A DNA stretch of 64,000 bases from Candidatus Eremiobacteraceae bacterium (GTDB lineage: Bacteria; Vulcanimicrobiota; Vulcanimicrobiia; Eremiobacterales; Eremiobacteraceae): NCBI GenBank assembly GCA_035295225.1, contig DATGJI010000025.1, positions 32,829 through 96,828 of the forward strand. The letters run 5' to 3'. Each line of letters begins with the position of its first letter. Positions within the stretch are counted from its first letter, which is position 1. Both the position numbers and the translations under genes were made by a program. This document shows, piece by piece, positions 30,968 through 39,370 of this stretch. The notes beneath the pieces were generated by a model. That model ran no database searches. It was not told the DNA's origin and saw only the letters and a list, made by a program, of their open reading frames with translations.

Positions 30968-32666
30968 GCGCGACGAGCACCGTCTGGAAATCCGTGTACC
31001 AGACCATGCCCGTCCTGCCTTTGCCTTGCTTGCGGACGTGCTTGCGGCGAGTGTAATCCACTTCCACTTTTCCCGATTCCGCTGCCCGGCTGCTGCCTGC
31101 GGCGAGTCCGGCCGCGGCCAGAATCTCTTCGTGCGTCGGCTGCGTTCTGCCGCCGGGAAGACGCAGGATCACATGGGCGCCGGGAATGCCGCGGGCGTGG
31201 AACCAGAAATCGTCCTTGGCCCCTACCGAAAACGTCACGCGCTCGTTGTCCTTCGGCGAGCGTCCGACGTGCGCGACCGCGCCGTTCCCCAAGTCGATCA
31301 CGCGCTCGCGCCGCCCGGGCGCGCTGCCGCTCGCCTTTGCGCGACGCTGCGGAGAGAGCGACTCCGCGATCTCCGTGAGGACCGAAAGATCGCTCTGGCC
31401 GGCGCTTTCTACCCGGTTGATCTCCCACAACAGATGTTCCCAGAGCGATCGGTTCGCCGCGAGCGTTCGCAAACGCTCGGCAACAGCGGGCAGCCCGCTG
31501 CGTGCTTTCTTGAAGCGCTTGAAATACGACTGTGCATTGCGCTTCGCGTCGAGCAGCGGATCCAATCGGACGACGAGGCCCTCCGGCGTCGTGAATTGCG
31601 CGACACCAGATGGTATCGCGGCGAGGTTTGCATAGATGGCATCGCCCGCCGCTTTGAGATGCTCGGCGTCGGCCGCTGCCTCTTGACGGGCGCGAAGACG
31701 CGCTGTTTCCTCGGCGCAGCGCGCGAGCAGCGTGTCGATGCGTTTGCGCAGACCGTTCGCGAGCGGCAAAACGCGCGCCCGGCCTGACCGGCTCATCTGT
31801 TCTGCGCACAGTTCGTTCAGTGTCGCGCGTGTCTGAAGCGCGCCCGGCGCCCAGGAAAGCGGCACGCAGTGATAGGTCTCCGCGCCGAGCGTTTCCGATC
31901 GAACGTAGGCGAAAATAGGCGCGGCGATATCGGCGGACGCCGCCTCCACTTCGGCGCGCAACTGCGCCCATGCCGCAGTCAGGCGAAACGGAAGATCGTG
32001 TTCCGACTCGGCTGCGAGTGCTCGCTCGATGACTTCACGCGCGAGCGGCGGCGAGCACGCAGGATCCAGAGCGTACAACCTGCGCGCCAGCGCCCGCGTA
32101 TCATCGGCTGCGATCGGCCTTTCTTCTTCGAAGGTCGCGTCGAGCGCTTTTCTCCGCGGCGGCGGCGGCACGTACGGCTTACCCGCGATGACATCGCGCG
32201 CACCTTCGCGCGCGCCTTCCACGGTCTTCGCCGCTGCGAGGACGGTGTGCTGTTCTTCCCCGATCGGACGAAGGATCAGCGCGTTCGCTTTGCGCGGCTC
32301 CAATTCGAACACCAATCGATGCCGGGCAGGCACGCCGAACGCGGAGCGAGAAACCAGTTCCACGTTGATGATGCGGTCGTGCGGAACGGCGCGGACAGCC
32401 TCGATGGTAGCATTGCGCAGCAGCGCGGCTACACCGGCAGCCCAGCCGCCCACGCCGCTTTCGTATTCTTCGGGCGTACGCTCGAGCGCGGCAAGCATTG
32501 GACTCTCTGCATGCAGCGTCGCGACGAGCGTGATCGGGCCGGCGCGCCTATGAAGTATCAGAGCCAGCCCATTTGGTCCGCCGCGCAACCCTTGAACACG
32601 AGCTCCGCGCAAGCGGTCGTCGAGTTCCAGCGCGAGACGGGCGACGAGCCAGACATCGAGCGTCAT
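30957..32666 (-). CDS. rqcH: Rqc2/RqcH-type ribosome quality control protein (NFACT)
   Basis: 569 aa from the ATG at 32666, where the conserved NFACT start (MTLDVWLVARLALEL) begins. Domains in order: NFACT-N (about 1-200), helix-hairpin-helix, coiled coil (about 280-400) and NFACT-R (about 440-545, with SPKDNERVTFSVGAKDDFWFHARGIPGAHVILR). In Bacillus, RqcH binds 50S subunits with stalled nascent chains and adds C-terminal Ala tails that mark them for ClpXP. It was formerly annotated as fibronectin-binding protein FbpA. The start is only about 20 bp from that of the divergent gmk. Confidence 0.9.
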   Translation of the reverse strand: MTLDVWLVARLALELDDRLRGARVQGLRGGPNGLALILHRRAGPITLVATLHAESPMLAALERTPEEYESGVGGWAAGVAALLRNATIEAVRAVPHDRIINVELVSRSAFGVPARHRLVFELEPRKANALILRPIGEEQHTVLAAAKTVEGAREGARDVIAGKPYVPPPPRRKALDATFEEERPIAADDTRALARRLYALDPACSPPLAREVIERALAAESEHDLPFRLTAAWAQLRAEVEAASADIAAPIFAYVRSETLGAETYHCVPLSWAPGALQTRATLNELCAEQMSRSGRARVLPLANGLRKRIDTLLARCAEETARLRARQEAAADAEHLKAAGDAIYANLAAIPSGVAQFTTPEGLVVRLDPLLDAKRNAQSYFKRFKKARSGLPAVAERLRTLAANRSLWEHLLWEINRVESAGQSDLSVLTEIAESLSPQRRAKASGSAPGRRERVIDLGNGAVAHVGRSPKDNERVTFSVGAKDDFWFHARGIPGAHVILRLPGGRTQPTHEEILAAAGLAAGSSRAAESGKVEVDYTRRKHVRKQGKGRTGMVWYTDFQTVLVAPTR

Positions 32667-32686
32667 GGGAGAGGAGAAGCAGCGTT

Positions 32687-33298
32687 CTGAACGCCCTGTT
32701 CCGTCGCGATTCCGTCCTGTTGGTCGTCTCCGGCCCATCCGGCGCGGGCAAGGATAGCCTCGTCGACGAGCTGCGGCGCATCGAACCCGACCTTGCGTAT
32801 TCCGTCTCGGCGACCACCAGGCCCGCGCGCGAAGGAGAGCGCGAGGGTGTCCACTATTTCTTCATCTCGCGGCCCACGTTCGAGCAGATGGATGCGGACG
32901 GCGCCTTCATAGAAACGCGCGAATATGCGAACAATCTCTACGGCACGCCGAAACAATTTATCACGGAAGCGCTCGCACGAGGCCGCGACATCGTGATGAA
33001 ACCGGAAGTGAACGGCGCTCTAGCCATCAAACGCGCATTTCCGCACGCGGTCCTCGTGTTCCTCACCGCGCCGTCGGAACAGGAACTTGCGAGGAGGCTT
33101 GAGCGGCGCCGGACGGAAGGCGCCGATGCGATATCGAAGCGGTTGGAGATAGCGCGAGAAGAGGCACGGCACATCGGCGCCTACGAGTACCTCATCGTGA
33201 ACGACTCGCTTCCCACGGCGCTCGCCAAGCTGCATGCCGTGCTCGGAGCGGAGCGGCTCAAAACGTCTCGGCTGCATGAAAAGAACGGGAGCGACTGA
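32687..33298 (+). CDS. gmk: Guanylate kinase (probable CTG start)
   Basis: About 203 aa. It phosphorylates GMP to GDP. The P-loop is GPSGAGKDSL, the GMP site includes SATTRPAREGEREGVHYFFIS, and the lid has RRLERRRTEGADAISKRL. No ATG or GTG lies in frame near the expected start; the only standard codon, TTG 32573, would add 38 residues antisense to the rqcH start. A CTG at 32687 gives the normal family length and has AGGAG about 10 bp upstream, so I prefer it. It ends 2 bp before glmS. Confidence 0.9.
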   Translation: MNALFRRDSVLLVVSGPSGAGKDSLVDELRRIEPDLAYSVSATTRPAREGEREGVHYFFISRPTFEQMDADGAFIETREYANNLYGTPKQFITEALARGRDIVMKPEVNGALAIKRAFPHAVLVFLTAPSEQELARRLERRRTEGADAISKRLEIAREEARHIGAYEYLIVNDSLPTALAKLHAVLGAERLKTSRLHEKNGSD

Positions 33299-33300
33299 AG

Positions 33301-35133
33301 ATGTGCGGCATCGTCGGGTACATCGGAGAGCGTGACGTGGTCGGCGTCCTCTTGGACGGACTGCGTCGCCTCGAGTATCGCGGTTACGATTCCGCCGGCG
33401 TTGCGCTCGTCGATGGAGACAAGATCGTCGGCTGCAAGCGCGTGGGCAAGCTCGGCCGGCTCGAGGAGGCGTTGGGTGTCGAACCGCTGCACGGCAGCAT
33501 CGGCATCGGTCACACGCGTTGGGCAACGCATGGCCGGCCCTCCGATACCAACGCGCACCCGCACATGGATTGCACCGGCACCATCGCGGTGATCCATAAC
33601 GGCATCATCGAGAATTTCGCGAGCCTGCGCGCCGATCTCGTCGCCGAAGGGCACACGTTCGTCAGCGAGACCGATACCGAAGTGCTGGCGCACCTGCTTG
33701 AAGAGGAACTGCGCGATCACGATCTTGTCGGCGCCGTGCGCCGGACCATCGCCGTCGTCAAAGGCGCCTATGCGCTCGGTGTCCTTTCGAGCGATCATCC
33801 GGATCAGATCGTCTTCGCGCGCAACGGCGCGTCGCCGCTCATCGTCGGTCTCGGCGACAACGAGATATTCGTCGCGTCGGATATCCCGGCGATTCTCCAC
33901 TACACGCGCCGGCAACTCGTCATCCAAGAAGGCGAAGTGGTCGTGGTGACACGCGACGGCGCGAGCATCTCGACGTTTGACGGCGAGAATGTCGAGCGCG
34001 AAATCACCCACGTCGCTTGGGACGTCCGGGCGGCGGAAAAGGGCGGCTTCAAACACTTCATGCTGAAGGAGATCTACGAGCAGCCGAAGGTCGTGAAGGA
34101 TACGCTCGCCGGGCGGATCGACGATGAGGGGCTCGTCCGAATCCCAGACCTCGGGATCTCCGACGAGGCGCTCCTCAAGATCAAGAAGATCACGATGTTC
34201 GCGTGCGGCACCGCATACCACGCCGCGGCGTACGGGATGTACTTGATCCGTCAGCTCGCGAAACTGCCCGTGGAATTGGAACTCGCGTCGGAATTCCGCT
34301 ATGCCGAACCGGTGGTCGAGCGTGACAGCCTCGCGATCGCGGTGTCGCAGAGCGGAGAGACTGCCGACACGCTCGAGGCGGTACGCATCGCGCGTGCCGG
34401 CGGAGCCGCCGTGCTCGGCGTCTGCAATCGCGTCGGGTCGTCGCTTTCGAGAAGCGCGAACGGCGTGCTCTACACGCACGCCGGCCCCGAGATCGGCGTC
34501 GCCGCGACGAAGACGTTCACCGCGCAGTGCGTCGCGATGGCGCTCTTCGCGCTGCATCTGGCTCGCTTGCGCAAGACCGTCGATGTGCCGCAGCTGGCTG
34601 AGATCGGCAACGCCCTGCGAGAACTGCCGGCGCTCGTCGACCAGGCGCTCAACGTCAACGAAGACGTGCTTCCGGTGGCGCGGCGCTACGCAAAGGCGCA
34701 GACCGTGCTCTTCCTCGGCCGCCACGTCAATTTTCCGATCGCCCTCGAGGGGGCGCTCAAACTCAAGGAGATCTCCTACATCCACGCCGAGGGCTACGCC
34801 GCGGGCGAAATGAAACACGGACCGATCGCACTGCTCGATGAGAACGTGCCATGCGTCGTCATCGTCACGCGCGGCCCCGTGCAGGAGAAAGTCTTGAGCA
34901 ATATGGCCGAAGCGAAAGCACGGGAGAGCCGGGTGATCGCCGTCGCCAACGCGGACGACAGCGCGGTGCTGGAGACCGCGGATATCGTGCTCACGGTGCC
35001 GCAGACGCATCACCTCGTCGCGCCGATCATCAACGTCATTCCGCTTCAATTGCTCGCGTACCACATCGCCGATCGCAAAGGCTGCGACGTTGATCAACCG
35101 CGCAATCTCGCAAAGACCGTCACGGTCGAATGA
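33301..35133 (+). CDS. glmS: Glutamine--fructose-6-phosphate aminotransferase
   Basis: 610 aa. It makes glucosamine-6-phosphate, the entry to peptidoglycan amino sugars; glmM, which uses the product, is at 62 kb. The N-terminal nucleophile Cys follows Met1 (CGIVGYIG). [14 protein letters not shown] and the two SIS isomerase domains ([10 protein letters not shown]... [13 protein letters not shown]-terminal [13 protein letters not shown]) complete it. ATG 2 bp after gmk, so there is no room for a glmS ribozyme leader. Confidence 0.97.
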   Translation: MCGIVGYIGERDVVGVLLDGLRRLEYRGYDSAGVALVDGDKIVGCKRVGKLGRLEEALGVEPLHGSIGIGHTRWATHGRPSDTNAHPHMDCTGTIAVIHNGIIENFASLRADLVAEGHTFVSETDTEVLAHLLEEELRDHDLVGAVRRTIAVVKGAYALGVLSSDHPDQIVFARNGASPLIVGLGDNEIFVASDIPAILHYTRRQLVIQEGEVVVVTRDGASISTFDGENVEREITHVAWDVRAAEKGGFKHFMLKEIYEQPKVVKDTLAGRIDDEGLVRIPDLGISDEALLKIKKITMFACGTAYHAAAYGMYLIRQLAKLPVELELASEFRYAEPVVERDSLAIAVSQSGETADTLEAVRIARAGGAAVLGVCNRVGSSLSRSANGVLYTHAGPEIGVAATKTFTAQCVAMALFALHLARLRKTVDVPQLAEIGNALRELPALVDQALNVNEDVLPVARRYAKAQTVLFLGRHVNFPIALEGALKLKEISYIHAEGYAAGEMKHGPIALLDENVPCVVIVTRGPVQEKVLSNMAEAKARESRVIAVANADDSAVLETADIVLTVPQTHHLVAPIINVIPLQLLAYHIADRKGCDVDQPRNLAKTVTVE

Positions 35134-35134
35134 G

Positions 35135-35923
35135 ATGACCTCGGCTAGCCCTAGCGCCCGGAACAGCGGCCGCCGCGACGACGAGCTGCGGCCGGTCGTG
35201 ATCGAGACAGACTACTTACGGTTCGCGTCGGGCTCAGCACTCGTGTCGTTCGGCGACACCAAAGTTCTCTGCGCCGCCGCGTTTGAAGATCGGGTCCCGC
35301 CGTTCCTCAAAGGCAAAGGTGTCGGCTGGGTGACGGCCGAGTACGCCATGATGCCGCAGAGCACCGCCGAACGCACCGCACGCGAGTCGACCAAAGGGAA
35401 AGTCGGCGGACGGACGCACGAGATCCAGCGGCTCATCGGAAGAAGTCTGAGATCGGTCGTCGACACGCGAGCGCTGGGCGAGCGCACCATCACGATCGAT
35501 TGCGACGTCATCCAGGCGGACGGCGGCACGCGGACCGCTTCGGTCACGGGCGCGTTCGTCGCGCTCTGTCTCGCGCTTGGGAAAGCCCGCGAATCGCGCA
35601 TTTTGACCGGCTGGCCGCTCGTCGATTGGCTCGCAGCGGTATCGGTAGGGGTCGTGGATGGGCGCCCGGTCCTCGACTTGGACTACGAGGAGGATTCCCG
35701 GGCTCAAACCGATATGAACGTCGTCATGACCGGGGCCGGACACTACGTCGAAGTGCAGGGCACGGCAGAAGACCGTCCTTTCACGAAGCCGGATCTTGAT
35801 CGCATGCTCGCGCTCGCCGCAAGCGGCATCACGTCGCTCATCGAGGCGCAGCGCGGCGCGCTCGCTCCGCACGCCATTCCGGTTTTCGGCGCTCGCGCGG
35901 CGCGGACCGGCGCCGGCGGATGA
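35135..35923 (+). CDS. rph: Ribonuclease PH
   Basis: 262 aa from ATG 35135, one base after the glmS stop. A phosphorolytic 3'-5' exoribonuclease that trims tRNA 3' ends. Conserved segments: [58 protein letters not shown] (Arg-rich), [23 protein letters not shown], and [18 protein letters not shown]. Several tRNAs in the window lack encoded CCA, so 3' processing is needed here. It overlaps the next small gene by 4 bp. Confidence 0.97.
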   Translation: MTSASPSARNSGRRDDELRPVVIETDYLRFASGSALVSFGDTKVLCAAAFEDRVPPFLKGKGVGWVTAEYAMMPQSTAERTARESTKGKVGGRTHEIQRLIGRSLRSVVDTRALGERTITIDCDVIQADGGTRTASVTGAFVALCLALGKARESRILTGWPLVDWLAAVSVGVVDGRPVLDLDYEEDSRAQTDMNVVMTGAGHYVEVQGTAEDRPFTKPDLDRMLALAASGITSLIEAQRGALAPHAIPVFGARAARTGAGG

Positions 35924-36261
35924 ACAGCGCCGTGGAAGCGGCGGCCACCGAATCCGTCGTGGCGCTCGTGGACGAATTTCACATCACCGATCGCGCATTG
36001 CTGCGCGCGCGCGATCGCGTCCGCACGTCGTCGGACGATGCCTCGATGGCCGAATTCAAACGTCAGGCTCGACGATATTTCGAGACCGTTGAACGCGAGG
36101 CAGCCGCGCACATCGCGCATGTCGACCGAACGCTCGACGAGCTCTACCAGCGACAGTACAATGCGCAAGCGGAACGAAGCGTCGCAGCGCGGCGGCTGGA
36201 GCGGACGCGCGCGGTGCTGTCCGCGTTGGCCAGTCTCGCTTCCGAACAGACGGGCCCGTGA
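35920..36261 (+). CDS. Hypothetical 113-aa coiled-coil protein
   Basis: Not recognised. The ATG at 35920 overlaps the rph stop (ATGA), and its own stop overlaps the GTG of the MCE permease. The product is short, highly charged and predicted almost entirely helical, with heptad-like spacing from about residue 20 to 105 ([10 protein letters not shown]... [29 protein letters not shown]... [16 protein letters not shown]). There is no signal peptide or membrane segment. Its position inside the MCE operon suggests a possible role near that transporter, but nothing in the sequence proves it. Confidence 0.6.
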   Translation: MNSAVEAAATESVVALVDEFHITDRALLRARDRVRTSSDDASMAEFKRQARRYFETVEREAAAHIAHVDRTLDELYQRQYNAQAERSVAARRLERTRAVLSALASLASEQTGP

Positions 36262-37040
36262 GCAGCGAAGCGCCCGCCCAGCCGCTGCCCGGGATAGGCG
36301 GAATCAGCCGCTTCCTTTCATATGCCGGCGGGCTGACGATGCTCCTCGGCGATGCGGCGCGCTATATCGTCTCCATGCGCTTTCGATTCACCGAGGTCAT
36401 TCACCAGGCATACTTTTTGGGTGTGGAGTCGGCGCCGATCATCGTCCTCACATCGGCGTTCACGGGCATGGTGATCTCGCTTGAAGCGGCGGCTCAAGCG
36501 GTGGCATACGGATTCGCGACGCTTATCGGCGGAAGCGTCGCATTCGGCGAACTTCGCGAACTCGGCCCGATCCTCACAGGCATCGTCTTCGCCGGGCGCG
36601 CGGGCGCCGCGGTCACCGCACAACTCGGATCGATGGTGGTGACCGAACAAGTCGAAGCGCTGCAATCAATGGGTGTTAGTCCGGCGAAAGTTCTCGTGGC
36701 TCCACGTCTGTTGGCGTGCGTTCTCACGGTCCCGATGCTCACGATCTTCGCCGATATCGTCGGCGTCACGGCGGGATTTCTGATGGCGCAGATCCAGGTT
36801 CACTTGCCCGGCGCCATCTATTGGAGATCCGTGCAGCAGACCGTCATCATGAGCGATTTCACGAAGGGTCTCTTCAAGGCGGCCGTGTTCGGTCTCATCG
36901 TGGGTCTCGTGGCCTGTTACGAAGGTCTGCGTGCGCGCGGCGGCGCCGAAGGCGTCGGCAAAGTCACGACGCACGCGGTCGTGACCTCGATCATCCTGAT
37001 CTTCGCGTTTAACTTCTTGCTGTCGTTCTTGATATTCTGA
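36258..37040 (+). CDS. mlaE: MlaE-type ABC transporter permease
   Basis: 260 aa, GTG at 36258 overlapping the previous stop. Integral membrane protein with about five to six helices and the MlaE signature (GAAVTAQLGSMVVTEQVEALQSMGVSP and LVAPRLLACVLTVPMLTIFAD). It is the permease of an MCE lipid transporter that moves phospholipid between inner and outer membranes. It is followed by the ATPase (TGATG overlap) and the MCE-domain protein. Confidence 0.93.
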   Translation: MSSEAPAQPLPGIGGISRFLSYAGGLTMLLGDAARYIVSMRFRFTEVIHQAYFLGVESAPIIVLTSAFTGMVISLEAAAQAVAYGFATLIGGSVAFGELRELGPILTGIVFAGRAGAAVTAQLGSMVVTEQVEALQSMGVSPAKVLVAPRLLACVLTVPMLTIFADIVGVTAGFLMAQIQVHLPGAIYWRSVQQTVIMSDFTKGLFKAAVFGLIVGLVACYEGLRARGGAEGVGKVTTHAVVTSIILIFAFNFLLSFLIF

Positions 37041-37846
37041 TGCTCGACGAACACGTCGCCGGTCATCGCGATGTCCAACCGGAACGGCCGCCGGACGATG
37101 TCGCGATCCGGCTGCAGTGCGTCGAACTGCGCTACGGGCCGAAGATCGTGCTTTCGGATTGCAGCATGGATTGCCGGCGCGGTGAGATCACCTGCGTGAT
37201 CGGGCTCTCCGGCGCGGGCAAATCCACGATTCTCCGGGTGATCAACGGACTTCGCCACGCATCTCGGGGCCATGTCTTCGTCAACGGTGAGGAGACGACG
37301 GATCTCCCCGATAGAGATCTCAATGAGATCCGCAAGAAGATGGGATTCGGGTTTCAGTATTCCGCTCTCTTCGACTCGCTCACGGTCGGCGAAAACGTGG
37401 CGTACCCGCTGTGGGAACACACGTCGTTGAATCCAGCACAGATCCGCGAACGCGTGGAGAAGACCCTCGAAACGCTCGGCCTGGAGGGGGTAGACAAGCG
37501 CATGCCTTCCGAACTGTCGGGCGGCATGCAGAAGCGTGTGGGCTTTGCGCGCGCCGTGGTCAACGATCCGGAGATCATCCTGTTCGACGAGCCCACCACG
37601 GGGCTCGACCCCATCATGACCCATGTCATAACGGAGACGATTCAGAACATTCAGAAGCGATTGAAGGCGACGTGCGTGGTCGTCTCGCACGACATGCCAT
37701 CGGTCTACCGGCTCGCGGACAATATCGCGATGCTCTTCGAGGGGACGATCATCGAAAACGGCCCGGTCCAGCAGATCAAAGCCTCGCGCAATCCCATCGT
37801 GCAGCAGTTCTTGGAAGGCAGCGAAGATGGCCCGATTCCGCTTTAG
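37040..37846 (+). CDS. mlaF: MlaF-type ABC transporter ATP-binding protein
   Basis: 268 aa. It powers the MCE lipid transporter. Walker A GLSGAGKST, Q-loop (GFGFQYSALFDSLTV), signature LSGGMQKRV, Walker B IILFDEPTTGLDP and the H-loop VVVSHDM are all in place. FDEPTTGLDPI and SGGMQKR are typical of the MlaF/Mkl group rather than of import ATPases. It overlaps the permease stop by one base and ends 18 bp before the MCE gene. Confidence 0.95.
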   Translation: MLDEHVAGHRDVQPERPPDDVAIRLQCVELRYGPKIVLSDCSMDCRRGEITCVIGLSGAGKSTILRVINGLRHASRGHVFVNGEETTDLPDRDLNEIRKKMGFGFQYSALFDSLTVGENVAYPLWEHTSLNPAQIRERVEKTLETLGLEGVDKRMPSELSGGMQKRVGFARAVVNDPEIILFDEPTTGLDPIMTHVITETIQNIQKRLKATCVVVSHDMPSVYRLADNIAMLFEGTIIENGPVQQIKASRNPIVQQFLEGSEDGPIPL

Positions 37847-37864
37847 CTCCGGAGGACGGTAGTA

Positions 37865-39361
37865 GTGTCCAGTCAGGTCAAGGTTGGGCTTTTCACGCTT
37901 TTCGCGCTGGCGGGCATCGTGGCGGTCTACTACATGCTCTCGAACTTCCAGCATACAGGTTATCAGATGGCGGTCCATTTTCAGAACACCAACGGCCTGC
38001 AGATCGGATCCGCCGTACAGCTTGCCGGCGTCGACGTAGGCGCCGTCACGGATATCCAGTTGCTGCCGGATCAAACGGCGGCTGTGATCTGCAACGTCAA
38101 CGATAAGAACACCATCTATCGCGAATCGCAGTTCGTCATCACGACGACGCTCACCGGGCAGTCGTCGGTGCAGATCTATCCGCCGAAGAACCTTGCCGAT
38201 GCAACTCCTCTGCCGCACCGGATCCTTCCCGAAGAGCAGATGCCAAACGGAACCCTCCCGCCGTCGCTCGCCGACCTCGCGAGCGCCGGACAGGCGAGGC
38301 TCAAAGAACTCGACGTGACGCTCGCGGTCGTCAATCGCGAACTGCCGCGGATCGTTCGGACGTTCAACGAACTTGCGCTGCACAGCGATGCCCTCGTCAT
38401 CCATACCGACGCCACGCTGCAGCAGCTGGCCGGAGAGCTGAACGCGACCATCGCCCAGGTCGATCAAGTGATCGCGGTAGGCGGTCAGAACCTCGTCGGT
38501 GTCTCGCAGGATGTGCGCGGACTTGTCGCCTCAAATCGCACCCAGCTCAATGAGATGATCCGCAACCTCGCGGCGACCTCTGCGAGCGCGCAGCAGAGCA
38601 TGAAGGCGCTGGCGGAGATCACGTCCGATCCGTCGCTGAAGAAGAGCCTGCTTTCCACCGCGGCGAACGTCGCCGACGCGACGGCCCAGCTCAAGGCGAT
38701 CGCCGGCGATATCCACAGCATCACGGGCGATCCGAGGGTTCAGTCGAATCTGAGGGGCGCCGTTGGAAATCTCGCCACGGCTATCGCCCGCGCCGACGAT
38801 TTGCTCGGCAATTTCTCCGCCGCACAACCTGGAGGAGAAGGGCCGCCTCGCCAAGGCCTTCCCGCTCCGCTCGGCTCGCCGGGGCCGAACGCGTCGCCGG
38901 GTCCGAACGGACCGGCGTTGCCGCCGCAACTCATGCGGCGCCGCGGCGGCGGCTTCGTGTTGGCGACGGCGCAGGTGCGCGAGACGTGGAGCAACGCCGG
39001 CGGCGGCCCCGCGAGCGACGTCGCGATCACCCTCCTGCCGCGTCTGCCGATGCACGCGACGATCGGCGCGGACGATCTCGGCTATTCGACCAAGTACGAC
39101 CTTTTGATCGATTCGGCGAGGTCCTCCGGCCTGACCTTATCCGGCGGCATCCTCTACTCGACGCTCGGCTTCAAAGCAGTCGTCGATCCGAACGGACTAT
39201 TGGGCATCGATGCGCGTGTGTACGACCCGAAGCACCCGAAATTCGATCTCTACGGTCAAGTCCGTTTGAGCCAGCGCCTGCAGCTCTTCTACGGTGAACG
39301 GAACATCTTCTTCGGGAACGGTACGCGCACGCCGTCGTTCGGGCTCCAGGTGAAGACCTAG
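37865..39361 (+). CDS. mlaD: MCE/MlaD-family lipid-binding protein with extra C-terminal domain
   Basis: 498 aa, GTG at 37865 with GGAGG about 9 bp upstream. An N-terminal anchor (about 7-24) precedes one MCE domain (about 33-115, FQNTNGLQIGSAVQLAGVDVGAVTDI). A long helical or coiled-coil stretch follows (about 140-310), then a Pro/Gly-rich linker (GSPGPNASPGPNGPALPP). The last about 140 residues are beta-rich with alternating hydrophobics and end YGERNIFFGNG...FGLQVKT. That layout is longer than E. coli MlaD (about 180 aa) and suggests a tube plus an outer-membrane-facing domain. Confidence 0.9.
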   Translation: MSSQVKVGLFTLFALAGIVAVYYMLSNFQHTGYQMAVHFQNTNGLQIGSAVQLAGVDVGAVTDIQLLPDQTAAVICNVNDKNTIYRESQFVITTTLTGQSSVQIYPPKNLADATPLPHRILPEEQMPNGTLPPSLADLASAGQARLKELDVTLAVVNRELPRIVRTFNELALHSDALVIHTDATLQQLAGELNATIAQVDQVIAVGGQNLVGVSQDVRGLVASNRTQLNEMIRNLAATSASAQQSMKALAEITSDPSLKKSLLSTAANVADATAQLKAIAGDIHSITGDPRVQSNLRGAVGNLATAIARADDLLGNFSAAQPGGEGPPRQGLPAPLGSPGPNASPGPNGPALPPQLMRRRGGGFVLATAQVRETWSNAGGGPASDVAITLLPRLPMHATIGADDLGYSTKYDLLIDSARSSGLTLSGGILYSTLGFKAVVDPNGLLGIDARVYDPKHPKFDLYGQVRLSQRLQLFYGERNIFFGNGTRTPSFGLQVKT

Positions 39362-39370
39362 CGACTACCC

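Noticed and set aside
33296..33302. glmS ribozyme
   Set aside because: There are only 2 bp between gmk and glmS, with no leader to hold it.
33181..35097. 638-aa open frame antisense to glmS
   Set aside because: Shadow of glmS; no recognisable domain.
36917..38467. 516-aa open frame on - across mlaF and mlaD
   Set aside because: Antisense shadow of well-supported genes; Arg/Asp/His-rich composition typical of reading high-GC genes backwards.
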